A DNA stretch of 64,000 nucleotides from Pacificimonas flava (GTDB taxonomy: Bacteria > Pseudomonadota > Alphaproteobacteria > Sphingomonadales > Sphingomonadaceae): contig NZ_AMRV01000008.1 of assembly GCF_000342165.1 (NCBI RefSeq), positions 62,001-126,000 on the forward strand, read 5' to 3'. Below the pieces are notes generated by a model that saw only the letters and a list, made by a program, of their open reading frames with translations, did not search any database and was not told where the DNA came from. Shown here one piece after another: positions 12,201 through 20,373 of this stretch. Made by a program: the position numbers and the translations under genes. Each line of letters starts with the position of its first letter. Position 1 is the stretch's first letter.

Positions 12201-12545
12201 GCCGCGCACATCGAGCGCGCTGGCGAACAGTGTGCGCGCACGCCGAAGCATGGCTGCGCCGGGCAACTCGCCGATCGCACGAAGATCGGCTGCGATCTCC
12301 TCATCCTCGGCGGTCACCCACCGGGCCAGCCGTTCCAATATCCGGTTCTGCATCTCCGCCGCGGCGGCCTTCGTGAAGGTCAGCGCCAGAATGCCCTCCG
12401 GCCGCGCGCCGCTCGCCAAGAGGCGCAGAACCCGGGCCGACAGGACCTGCGTCTTGCCCGTCCCCGCAGAGGCGGAGACCCAGGCATGAACGTCGGGGCC
12501 CGCCGCCTGGCGCTGCTCGTCGGTCAGGGGCAGCAGTGCCTTCAT
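9240..12545 (-). CDS. addA: Double-strand-break repair helicase AddA
   Basis: AddA is the UvrD-type helicase/nuclease subunit of AddAB, the RecBCD counterpart that resects double-strand ends for RecA. The 1101-residue protein has motif I WVSASAGTGKT (Lys31), motif II LVDEGQDTN, motif III GDYKQAIFGFQGTD and motif V IMTVHGAKGLQAPVV. The C-terminal PD-(D/E)XK nuclease is visible in GTIDLLLVGPDRVRLVDYKTD. The ATG at 12545 overlaps the addB stop (ATGA) and has GGGGAGG upstream inside addB; an ATG at 12566 is less likely. Translational coupling to addB fits a 1:1 complex. Confidence 0.96.
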   Translation of the reverse strand: MKALLPLTDEQRQAAGPDVHAWVSASAGTGKTQVLSARVLRLLASGARPEGILALTFTKAAAAEMQNRILERLARWVTAEDEEIAADLRAIGELPGAAMLRRARTLFASALDVRGGFKVQTLHSFASSLLAAFPIEAGVTPGYQTLDDRSGLQVKRQVLEGAIEAAAAEGDAAFLDDLGRLAVQHGDAGAAKMMETLLRERRRLSAYRSEAELTAALRRILDLPPEGTAEEVLRAEIARDGALESTLRDYASALSRWNSKANGPQWLASIEAFFRAEALYRTDILPDLFATCFTTTGDPRKPSAALEPFQSEATVCLDRLRDTLRRLEVAEIAALHLRVGRRLAASYEETKRHLGAVDFDDLIAEAAHLLDSVPGAWVLYKMDQRIDHVLVDEGQDTNAAQWRIVHALTAEFFSGEGAREDDLPGPRTQFAVGDYKQAIFGFQGTDPEEFRTAREETAARAAAAGQPFVPVPLSRSFRSVPAVLTAVDRVIALKGHAAFGMDSEIPPHIPHRAGDAGAVTLWPKLGTDENPLPPAEADNKERAIASRIAAEVKGWLDRGLFLPSKGRAAAPQDILILLRSRGDLVPELVAALHAEGVPVAGADRLRLTAPLAVRDCLSLIRFALQPEDNLSLAEILVSPFLGWSQKQLYDLAHTRAGPATLWFALRQARTAHAEAARAWLGEVLGMADFRTPYDFLEAMLSGPLKGRAKLLRRLGSEARDPLDELLSQALAYERVAAPSLQGFLDWLAVADDIEVKRDPEAPQSAVRIMTVHGAKGLQAPVVIMADAAKASGQASISQLLAGEPPLPIYGFRKGDLPGNLAALHAVAERKEAEESLRLLYVAMTRAEDYLFAGGIAGRTGESWWDVMHAALQTLETEEEKAERWGGVALRYKEGVAAASQAEEKASAIFRPVIPSWAAEPAPPEARPPRPLAPSAVEEEGGLPPPGPELERAALRGRLLHALFEKLPDLPPEDWREAATSYISARGQNLDAGSLADEVLAVMTAPEHADLFRAGALREAPVSAIVGTDVIAGTIDLLLVGPDRVRLVDYKTDRKVPASAEEVRPRHRAQMAAYRAAVETIFPDRRVEAGLLYTAGPRLIWL

Positions 12546-15490
12546 CCGCGCACCTCCCCTTCCCATTCCTGCACGCGTGCGAGCTGCTCGTAATCGTTAT
12601 ACGGCGCGAATTCCGGCCGCAGACGCGCGGTAAAGGGGGCATTGCCGGTCAGCCACCGTGCGATGGTCTGGCGAAACCGCTCTCGCGCTTCCTCGAAATA
12701 GGCCGGCAGATCGCGCCAGACATTGTCCTTGCGCATCCGTTTGTTCGTGCTGGAGGTGATGGTGCCTTGCCGCTCGCCGCCCGACAAACGCCAATAGGCG
12801 ATCTCCTCGACGGTCCGTTTGTCGAGATCGTCGAACGCGCCCGCCTCCGCCATCCACGCGAGAAGAGCGAGCTGATCGGCATAGCCTTCCGCGATTCGTC
12901 CCGGCGCAGGCGGCTGGCCCGTCTTGTAGTCGGCAATGGCGACGCCGGCGCCGGTGTCGAAGATGACGTCCGCCTTGCCCTTCAGGCGAACGCCGTCCAC
13001 CGGCATCTCGCCCCAGCGCTCCACCGCCGCGATGCGGACCTGCCGCGCCTCCAGCGCCGCGAACTGCTCCGCCGCCCAGCCGAGCATGCGCTCGACCCGA
13101 GGCTGCCAGAGCGCCGTCATCAGCGGATGGTCCGAATAGGCGCGAAGCGCGGTTTCGATCGCCGCGGCGCGGCGCACCTCGTCGCCCAGCGCACCCTCAC
13201 GCGACAGCGTTTCCATCAGGTCGTGAACGATTGTTCCCCGCTGCGCCGGACCGGCCTTTTCCCCCAGCGCGTCGAGGCGGCTGAGACGCAGCAGACGCTT
13301 CGCGTAGAACTGGAACGGATCGGCACGCAGTGTCTCCACCTCCGTAACGCTGATCTCCCGCGGCCGTTCATCGACCGGGGGGGCGGGCTCCGGCCGCGGC
13401 GCTGGCGCGCGTGTCTCGCTGCTGTCGAGCGCGGAGGCGAGCGCCGCGATCTCGCCATCGCGGGGCAGGTCGGAGCCAAGCAGTGCGTCGAGACGCAGCC
13501 AGAAGCGCGAGGCCACGGTCGGCGCACTCGCGTCCCGCTTCGAGCGGGTCAGGAGCACCTCGGGCGCACCGCACGCCTGTACGAAATCGTGCGCCGACAG
13601 GGCCAGCGCGCGGTCGGTGGGCGGCAGACCGAGCGCCGCCCTGACCTTTGGCGGCAACCACGGGTCGAACGTGTCTGAGGGCGGCCAGACCCCCTCGTTC
13701 AGGCCGCCAAGGATCATGAGATCGGCACGCTGCAACCGGGCCTCCAGCAAGCCGTAAATGGCAAGGCGCGGGTGGCGGCCATAGGCGGGCCGCACGGCGA
13801 CCGTGCCGAGAACGGCGCCAAGGAAGGCCGGCAGGTCCGCCGCCCTCGCCGCTCCACCATGCGGGCCGAGACGTTCCAGTTCCGCAAGCATTTCGGCCGC
13901 GGCCCGGCCGGCCTGCCCCGCCAAGAACCGCTCGTCCGAAAGCGACTCGATCAATGTGCGCAGATGCGCCGCTGCGGCGCCGAGATTGCCGAGCGTCCGC
14001 TGCTGGAAGAGCGTCGCCACCGGGCGCAGCTTCGTTTCGATGTCCTTCCACCAGGCGATCAGCGCCTCGCGCCCTGCCTCATCCTTCGTCACCGTCGTGG
14101 TCAGCCGATTGCGCACGCCCTGCAGGCCGCGGGCAGGCCGCACGCCGCGCAGGGCAAGATCGAGACGCCGCACCTTGATCAGCCAGTCTCCGCGCGCCTC
14201 GGCAGGCGGTCCTGCGAGCGGGTGTTTCAGAAGCGCCATCAGCGGGACGGGCGCGAAGCCCGATGCAGCCGCTTCCAGCGCCAGCCGCATGAATCCGCCA
14301 GGCGGGGTCAACGACAGCGGCTGGCCGGCGGAATCGTCGATGTCGATGCCCCAGCGGCGCATCTGCGCAGCCACGCGCCGGGCAAGATCGCGATCCGGCG
14401 TCACGAGCGCTGCCGTCTTTTCCGGGACGGTCAGCGCTCGGCGTAGCGCAAGGGCGATGCCTGACGCCTCTTCCGCCGGTGACGCCGCTTCGAACCGTGT
14501 CATTCCCTTTGGCGCAGGAATCGAGAGTGCGTGCCAATCCGCCGTGCGGGCTGGCGGCTGAAACGCAGCCGCGAGCAGAGGAGTACGCTCCGCCTCTCCA
14601 TCGCGCGTGCCCGCCCCCGGCCACAAGTCCACTTCGCCCCGGCGGACCTCCATGCCCTCCAGCAGCAGCTTCATCGGCACTTGCGGGTGCGGACCGGTGG
14701 GGGACAGCCGGTCCCACTCTTCCTCCGGCATGTCCAGGTCGAGCCCCGGAAAGACCACGGCCCCTCCGGGAAGCCGGGCGATCGCGCCAAGCAGCGCCGC
14801 CGCCGCCGGATCGGCACTGGCGATGCCGGCCGCAATCATGGGACCGGCCGGGGGGTGCGCCTGCCACCGGGCCGTCAGGCGCCGCAATTCCGCCTGCCGC
14901 TCGGTGACGCGGTCGCTCATCCCCAGTTCGGTCAGCACGCCCGGCCATTCGCCGATGACAATATCAAGGAATTGTACCGTCCGCTGCCAATGCGCGGCCA
15001 TTTCGCCCTCGACCGCGCCTGGCAGGTCGCGTCCGTCCACTCCGTGAAGCTGCACGAGATCGAGCGCGCGGCCGAGCGCCTCCGCGAGCCGCCATGTCTC
15101 GACCTTCGCGCGGCTCTGACCGGTCCGCTCTTGCCAATGTTCGACGAGCGGCATCAGGCGCATGGTGCGCTCCAGCGCGCCGATCTGCGGCCGGCGCGAA
15201 AAACTTTCCGCATCCGTAGGCACGCCGGGCGCGAAATCGTCTTCCAGATCGCCGAGCACGATCAGCTTCGGCAGCAGCAAGGCGCCGCCGGCCGCACGGA
15301 CAAACGCCTCGTTCAGCGCGCGGACCGCACGGCGGCTGGGCAGGAGGACGGTCGTGCGCGCGAGCGACAGTTCGTCCGTGCTGCTCGCGGCGCCGAAGGG
15401 ATGGCCGGCCAGAAGCCCCTCGGCGAGGCGGTCGGCAAAGGCGCCGTGCGCCGGGATCGTATACAGGCTCGGTCGGCGCGCCTCACTCAC
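12542..15490 (-). CDS. addB: Double-strand-break repair protein AddB
   Basis: AddB is the partner subunit of AddA and carries an inactivated helicase fold plus a second nuclease domain. About 982 residues. The N terminus resembles alphaproteobacterial AddB (SLYTIPAHGAFADRLAEGLL); the C-terminal nuclease has RGTIVHDLMETLSREG and LKGKADVIFDTGAGVAIADYKTGQPP, giving the D...DYK core. No Cys cluster typical of Firmicutes AddB is evident. GTG at 15490 is chosen, overlapping the murU stop by 8 bases; an ATG at 15538 would add 16 residues read through murU. Stop overlaps the addA start by 4 bases. Confidence 0.93.
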   Translation of the reverse strand: MSEARRPSLYTIPAHGAFADRLAEGLLAGHPFGAASSTDELSLARTTVLLPSRRAVRALNEAFVRAAGGALLLPKLIVLGDLEDDFAPGVPTDAESFSRRPQIGALERTMRLMPLVEHWQERTGQSRAKVETWRLAEALGRALDLVQLHGVDGRDLPGAVEGEMAAHWQRTVQFLDIVIGEWPGVLTELGMSDRVTERQAELRRLTARWQAHPPAGPMIAAGIASADPAAAALLGAIARLPGGAVVFPGLDLDMPEEEWDRLSPTGPHPQVPMKLLLEGMEVRRGEVDLWPGAGTRDGEAERTPLLAAAFQPPARTADWHALSIPAPKGMTRFEAASPAEEASGIALALRRALTVPEKTAALVTPDRDLARRVAAQMRRWGIDIDDSAGQPLSLTPPGGFMRLALEAAASGFAPVPLMALLKHPLAGPPAEARGDWLIKVRRLDLALRGVRPARGLQGVRNRLTTTVTKDEAGREALIAWWKDIETKLRPVATLFQQRTLGNLGAAAAHLRTLIESLSDERFLAGQAGRAAAEMLAELERLGPHGGAARAADLPAFLGAVLGTVAVRPAYGRHPRLAIYGLLEARLQRADLMILGGLNEGVWPPSDTFDPWLPPKVRAALGLPPTDRALALSAHDFVQACGAPEVLLTRSKRDASAPTVASRFWLRLDALLGSDLPRDGEIAALASALDSSETRAPAPRPEPAPPVDERPREISVTEVETLRADPFQFYAKRLLRLSRLDALGEKAGPAQRGTIVHDLMETLSREGALGDEVRRAAAIETALRAYSDHPLMTALWQPRVERMLGWAAEQFAALEARQVRIAAVERWGEMPVDGVRLKGKADVIFDTGAGVAIADYKTGQPPAPGRIAEGYADQLALLAWMAEAGAFDDLDKRTVEEIAYWRLSGGERQGTITSSTNKRMRKDNVWRDLPAYFEEARERFRQTIARWLTGNAPFTARLRPEFAPYNDYEQLARVQEWEGEVRG

Positions 15491-16244
15491 CGCGCAGGCG
15501 GGCCTCGGTGTCCGGCACGGCCTCCGGAGTTCCGACATGATACCAGCCCCCCTGATGGGCGAAGCCGTAAAGGCGGCCCTCTTCCAGCAGCTTGTCGAAG
15601 ACGACGTTCAGGCTGAACTTCCCGTCCGGCGTGCCCTGGAATGCGCTCTTCTTGATGATCTGCGCGCCGCTGTAGACGAAAGGCGCCACGCGGCTCCCTT
15701 GCCGCCGCGTCAGCTCGCCCGACTGCGTCATGTGAAAGTCTCCGCGGCCGTCATAGCCGTTCGCGCGGCTGAGCGGCACCAACAGGAGCAGCGCATCCAT
15801 CGCCTCCGGGTCCCAACGCTGGGCAAGCAGCGAAAGCGTGTCGCACGGTCCGTCCATCAGGATATTGTCGCTGTTCAGGATCAGGAATGGATCCGCGTCG
15901 ATCAAATCCAGCGCCTTCTTCACCCCGCCGCCGGTCTCCAGCAATTGCTGGCGCTCATCGGACAGATGAATGGCGAGGCCGGCAGGAACGCGCTTCACAT
16001 GCGCCTCCACCTGATCGGCCAGATAGTGGGTGTTCACGACTGCTTCGCCGACCCCGGCGCGCACCAGCGAATCGAAGCTGTAGTCAATCAACGGACGCCC
16101 GGCCACCTGGATCAGCGGTTTCGGCCGGGTCGCCGTCAGCGGACGCATGCGCCGCCCCAGACCGGCCGACAGCACCATCGCGGCCCGCGGAACATCCGCC
16201 TCGATCCGCGGCCTCAGGGCCAGCGGCGCACTTACCTTGCTCAC
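15483..16244 (-). CDS. murU: N-acetylmuramate-1-phosphate uridylyltransferase
   Basis: A nucleotidyltransferase-fold protein expected to convert MurNAc-1-P + UTP to UDP-MurNAc in the peptidoglycan recycling route that bypasses MurA. Signature MVLSAGLGRRMRPLT near residues 23-37, a lysine in RPKPLIQVAGRPL, and the metal-binding LILNSDNIL. GTG at 16244 overlaps the stop of amgK (GTGA), so the two are translationally coupled; amgK-murU pairing is what supports MurU over other sugar nucleotidyltransferases such as RmlA- or GalU-like enzymes. About 253 residues, slightly longer than Pseudomonas MurU as I recall it, mostly through the N-terminal 20 residues. Confidence 0.88.
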   Translation of the reverse strand: MSKVSAPLALRPRIEADVPRAAMVLSAGLGRRMRPLTATRPKPLIQVAGRPLIDYSFDSLVRAGVGEAVVNTHYLADQVEAHVKRVPAGLAIHLSDERQQLLETGGGVKKALDLIDADPFLILNSDNILMDGPCDTLSLLAQRWDPEAMDALLLLVPLSRANGYDGRGDFHMTQSGELTRRQGSRVAPFVYSGAQIIKKSAFQGTPDGKFSLNVVFDKLLEEGRLYGFAHQGGWYHVGTPEAVPDTEARLRGE

Positions 16245-17263
16245 ACGGCCTCCAATGCCAGATTTCGGCGCGCCTCTACCGGCAGATGCGCGTCGAACCA
16301 AGTCCTTAGCGGCGCAAGGACGGGATGTTCGAGATTCGTATCGAGCTGCCGCCACAAACGCGGCAGATGCTGCAGATAGCGGGGCTTCCCGTCGCGTCGC
16401 CACAAGCGCACGAACACGCCCAGAATGCGTGCGGCGCGCTGCGTCCCCATGACGGCATAGCTGGCACGGAACCGGCCCGCATCGAAGGACGGCAAGGCCG
16501 ACAGATAGCGGTGCAGCATATCCGCCTCGATACCGACCCCCACGTCGCGGCGCGCGTCCTGCAGCAGCGACACGAGATCATAGCTCGCCGGTCCGCGCAT
16601 GGCGTCCTGAAAGTCGAGGATGCCGACGCGCGCTTCCGCCTGCCGATCCGGCAGCCACATCAGATTGGGTGAATGATAGTCCAGCTGCACGAGCCGGTCG
16701 TCTGCATAGCCCGCCGCCGGCAGAACGGCCTGCCATGCCGCCTCATAAGAGCGGCGCACGCTCTCCGGCGGCGCGCCGTCCATGAGTTCGGGCCAGTGCC
16801 AGTCGAGCAGCAACCCCGCCTCTGCGATCATGCGCGCGTGGTCGTAGCGAGGAATTTCGACGGCACCCAGATTGGCCGGCATCTCCACCCGGTGCAGCGC
16901 CACGAGCACGTCGGTCGCCGTTTCGTACAAGAGCCGCTCGTCCCGCCGGTCCGGCAGGATGGAGAAATACTGCAATTCACCCAGATCCTCGAGCAGGATG
17001 AAGCCATCGGGCAGCCGTTCCGCGTGGATCGTCGGCGCGCTGAGACCGAAGGATTTGATATGCCGAGCCAGGGCGACGAACCATTCGCTGCGCTCCGAGG
17101 GGCGCGGCGCGTACATCAGCACGCGTGTTTCGGTGCCCCGCCGCAACCGGTAATATTGCCTGAACGCAGCGTCGGCGCTGAATTCCTCGATCTCGCACTC
17201 GCCCCAACCGCAGTCGCCCAGAAAGTCCTCGGCCCCGGCGGGAAGCTTCACAGTCTTTCCCAT
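16241..17263 (-). CDS. amgK: N-acetylmuramate/N-acetylglucosamine kinase
   Basis: An aminoglycoside-phosphotransferase-fold kinase; in the MurU route AmgK phosphorylates MurNAc at the anomeric position. Catalytic loop LVQLDYHSPNLMW (Asp base, Asn) and the metal-binding VGILDFQDA are both present. The 340-residue protein starts at ATG 17263 with GGGAAG upstream, overlapping tsaE by 16 bases. The pairing with murU gives the specific call; by itself it is just an APH-family sugar or choline kinase. Confidence 0.88.
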   Translation of the reverse strand: MGKTVKLPAGAEDFLGDCGWGECEIEEFSADAAFRQYYRLRRGTETRVLMYAPRPSERSEWFVALARHIKSFGLSAPTIHAERLPDGFILLEDLGELQYFSILPDRRDERLLYETATDVLVALHRVEMPANLGAVEIPRYDHARMIAEAGLLLDWHWPELMDGAPPESVRRSYEAAWQAVLPAAGYADDRLVQLDYHSPNLMWLPDRQAEARVGILDFQDAMRGPASYDLVSLLQDARRDVGVGIEADMLHRYLSALPSFDAGRFRASYAVMGTQRAARILGVFVRLWRRDGKPRYLQHLPRLWRQLDTNLEHPVLAPLRTWFDAHLPVEARRNLALEAV

Positions 17264-17703
17264 CGGGCTTCCCAAGCTGCCGGCAGGAGACAAGTCAACT
17301 CGCGCACGTCGCCTCCCGTGCCGGAAATCGACAGGCAGAGCGCGGGGCCCGGCAACTCGCCGTCTCCCATTTCCGGCCATTCGACGAGAAGGACGCCGTC
17401 TTCCAATATCTCCTCGAACGCGAGAGCGCGCACATCCTCGGGCCTGTCGAGACGGTAGAGGTCGGCATGCCACACCGGCAGTCGCAGCCCGTCGTCGTCA
17501 TAGGGCTGGACAAGCGTAAATGTCGGGCTCGGCACCTCGCCGCAATGACCCAGGCCGCGGAGCACTGCCCGGCAAAGGCTCGTCTTGCCGCTTCCGAGCG
17601 GGCCCGAAAGCAGCACGACGTCCCCCGGCTCCAGCAGCGTAGCAAGACGCTTCCCGAACGCCGAAAGCGCGGATTCGCTCGCAAGGCTCAAGCGCCGCTC
17701 CAT
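17248..17703 (-). CDS. tsaE: tRNA t6A biosynthesis ATPase TsaE
   Basis: TsaE is the small P-loop ATPase that works with TsaB-TsaD to make N6-threonylcarbamoyladenosine at position 37 of ANN-decoding tRNAs. The 151-residue length, Walker A GPLGSGKTS (Lys40), the PSPTFTLVQPY segment and LLVEWPE strand are family hallmarks. It starts 3 bases after the divL stop and overlaps amgK. Confidence 0.95.
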   Translation of the reverse strand: MERRLSLASESALSAFGKRLATLLEPGDVVLLSGPLGSGKTSLCRAVLRGLGHCGEVPSPTFTLVQPYDDDGLRLPVWHADLYRLDRPEDVRALAFEEILEDGVLLVEWPEMGDGELPGPALCLSISGTGGDVRELTCLLPAAWEARWERL

Positions 17704-17706
17704 GAG

Positions 17707-20100
17707 CTAACGGGCCAGGCCAATCGGGCGAGAGGGTTCGGCAAGCGGCGGCCGGCTTTTGCGCGGAAGACGCAGGGTCATGCGCGTACCCTTGCCGACG
17801 GCGGACCGGACCTCGATATCGCCGCCGTGCAATTGCACGACTTCCTGCACGAAGGAGAGGCCAAGGCCCACACCCGGTGTCCGCGCCGCATTCGAGGCCT
17901 TGAAGAAACGCTCGAAGATGTGCGGCTGGTCCTCCGCCGGTATGCCGATGCCATTGTCGCTGACCGTGATCACCACATCGTTTCCCTCGCTGGCGGCGAC
18001 GACGTTGATGCGTCCTCCCTCCGGCGTAAAGCGCACGGCATTCGAAAGCAGGTTGTAGACCGCCTGCTGAAGCCGCACGCCATCGGCGGAGAGCGGTTCC
18101 ATATTTTCCGCCGCCGCGCCGCTGACGACGAGCCTGCGATCCTCGGCCATACCGCGAACCATCGCGATCGCACCGTCCAGAAGATCGCCGATGTCCGCCT
18201 CTTCGGCGTTGAGGACGATACCCTTCGCATCGCTGAGCGCGAGGTCGATAATGCCGTTGATCATCACGCGCAGCCGCTCGGCGGAGGTCAGGATCGATCC
18301 TACATAATCGGCCTGCTGTTTCGTAAGTTCGCCGGCAAGGCCGGTACTCAACATTTCCCCGAAGCCCGAAATGGCCGTCAGCGGCGTGCGCAGTTCGTAG
18401 GACATGTTCTCGACGAACCGGCTCTTGGCCCGATCCGCGGTTTCGAGAGCTTCGTTGCGGTCGCGCAGAGCCAATTCGACCCGCTCCGTATCGGTGATGT
18501 CATCGAAGGTGAACAGCGCATTGCCGTCGGGCAAAGGCACGGCGGAGAAGCGTACATAGCGGTCGCCTGTCAGCTCGATCCGGCCGTTGCGTTCCGCCCG
18601 GCCCTCGGTGCTGACGCGGATCAGGCCGCGCATCAGTTCCTTGACGCCGCCACCAGCCATCTGCGCCTGCGCACTGCCGAACAGTTCGTCGACATGCGGA
18701 CTCGATTCCAGCACGTGCGGGGGCACGCCCCACATGATGCGAAAGGCCTGGTTGTAGAATTGCAACCGGCCCGAACTGCCGAAGACCGCCACCGCCTCGT
18801 GCAGGTTCTGCAGCGTCGTATCCTGCACGCGGACAAGCTGATCGCGCGAAGAGGCGAGGCGCAGGCGCTCCGACTGATCCTCGAAAATGATGACCAGCCC
18901 GCCATCGGGCGCGGGCTGGGCAATGACGCGCAGAACCTCATTGTCCGGCAGCACCCAGGTTTCCTCCAGGCTTCCCTCCGCACTGTGAAACCATTCCCGC
19001 CGCTCGGCCTTCCACCCCGGAAAGTCGCGTTGTTCGGGCAAGCGCCGCGCCTCGCGCATGCGCTCCAGCACGCGGTCGAATTCCGGCGCTTCCAGCAGCA
19101 TGCTTTCATCGAATTTGAACAGGCGCAGGAACGCCTGGTTCGCTGCGATCAGATGCCGGTCGGATCCAAAACGCGCAACGCCCGCGGACAGCCGCGCGAA
19201 AATGTTGCTTTGCGCATTCAGCAGCCGGTCGCGTTCGGCCCGGGCGTCCTCCACATCGCTGATATCCAGTGCATAGCCGGCCACCCCGCCGCTTTTCAGC
19301 GGAACCTCGGCAATGCGCAGGCGCCGGCGCTCGCCGTCGATGATGGCGGTCTCCTCCCGCACCATCATCTCACCGCTCTCCAGCACCTGCCGCGCCGCGG
19401 CATGAGCGCCGGTGGAGAGCGGTCCGGCGAGAAGTTCGGCCCCGGCCTCGACCGCGGCGGCGGGCGTCGCCGCATCGACCGCCCGCGCATAGGCGCCGTT
19501 CACCTCGACGAGCTTCAGATTGGCATCGCGCCGCCAGAGCGGCACCGGGGCCTGCTCGATGATCGCGCGGGCCGCCTGCGAGCGCTCGAGTTCGGTGCGC
19601 CGCTCCTCCTCCATCGCACGCAGCCGCTCGGCGGTATCCGAAAGGTCGCTGAACCAGACGACCACACCGCGATCGCCCGCCACTTCCGGCGGTGCGCTCA
19701 CCCCCTCGGCGCGAAGCAGACTGCCATCCACGGTCCTGACCGACATGGTGAAGGGCACGCCGGACACGGCAGCGCTCGATACGGCATTCTCGAAATCGGT
19801 GAAATCCGCGCCGTCCAGCCCCGCCGTCTCGCTCGGCCCCAGTTCGGACAGGCGCGAGGCGCGGCTGCCGAGATTGAGCCACCGACGCAGGGTATCGGAC
19901 ATGGTGATGCGCCCGGCGTCGCCGACGATCAGATAGGCCCCCGGCGCTGTCGCGAGCAGTCCCCGCAGCCGCAGCCCCCAGGCTTGCGCGACCTTCACCT
20001 GAGCGCCAATCCGCGCCGCCCGTACCACCGCCCAAACCGCCACGAGCAGCCAGGCGCCGCCGACGAGAAACAGCACGGCAATGCCGAGATCGGGGGTCAT
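17707..20100 (-). CDS. divL: DivL-type sensor pseudo-histidine kinase (Tyr at the phospho-acceptor site)
   Basis: A 797-residue, membrane-anchored multi-PAS kinase-like protein. One N-terminal transmembrane helix (LGIAVLFLVGGAWLLVAVWAVV) is followed by about three or four PAS-like units, a DHp helix and a HATPase domain with DNGIGIPAED and GVGLGLSFVQE boxes. The H-box reads ENMSYELRTPLTA: Tyr568 stands where kinases have His, the hallmark of Caulobacter DivL, which regulates CckA and so CtrA rather than acting as a conventional kinase. The neighbourhood (tsaE immediately downstream) is also the DivL neighbourhood. Role in CtrA control is from the family; in this organism it is inferred. Confidence 0.92.
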   Translation of the reverse strand: MTPDLGIAVLFLVGGAWLLVAVWAVVRAARIGAQVKVAQAWGLRLRGLLATAPGAYLIVGDAGRITMSDTLRRWLNLGSRASRLSELGPSETAGLDGADFTDFENAVSSAAVSGVPFTMSVRTVDGSLLRAEGVSAPPEVAGDRGVVVWFSDLSDTAERLRAMEEERRTELERSQAARAIIEQAPVPLWRRDANLKLVEVNGAYARAVDAATPAAAVEAGAELLAGPLSTGAHAAARQVLESGEMMVREETAIIDGERRRLRIAEVPLKSGGVAGYALDISDVEDARAERDRLLNAQSNIFARLSAGVARFGSDRHLIAANQAFLRLFKFDESMLLEAPEFDRVLERMREARRLPEQRDFPGWKAERREWFHSAEGSLEETWVLPDNEVLRVIAQPAPDGGLVIIFEDQSERLRLASSRDQLVRVQDTTLQNLHEAVAVFGSSGRLQFYNQAFRIMWGVPPHVLESSPHVDELFGSAQAQMAGGGVKELMRGLIRVSTEGRAERNGRIELTGDRYVRFSAVPLPDGNALFTFDDITDTERVELALRDRNEALETADRAKSRFVENMSYELRTPLTAISGFGEMLSTGLAGELTKQQADYVGSILTSAERLRVMINGIIDLALSDAKGIVLNAEEADIGDLLDGAIAMVRGMAEDRRLVVSGAAAENMEPLSADGVRLQQAVYNLLSNAVRFTPEGGRINVVAASEGNDVVITVSDNGIGIPAEDQPHIFERFFKASNAARTPGVGLGLSFVQEVVQLHGGDIEVRSAVGKGTRMTLRLPRKSRPPLAEPSRPIGLAR

Positions 20101-20373
20101 TGAAGCAATGCCTCGAGCCTTCGGTTAAAGGGCCGGCGGGGCCGCGTGCGAAGATGCGCGAAACTCACCGGCCGAGTATTACGACCCACCGGCGGCGATG
20201 ACAAGGAAACGCAAGCCTTCGTTCAACCAAGAAGGAGAAGCGGCACATCTTTGCTGCGGCGCACCATTCCAAGTTGACATCTCCGCGTCGATAGGGCTTT
20301 CTGCAATAACAAAACAAAGTGGGTCCCGAAAGCCGAGCGAGCGGCGAAGATCTTGTATCGAGGGGGACTATAA

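Noticed and set aside
17467-20103. Long rightward open frame (878 codons) opposite divL and tsaE
   Set aside because: It is an antisense shadow of G+C-rich codons; the divL frame has clear domains, a TM helix and conserved motifs, and the opposite frame has none.
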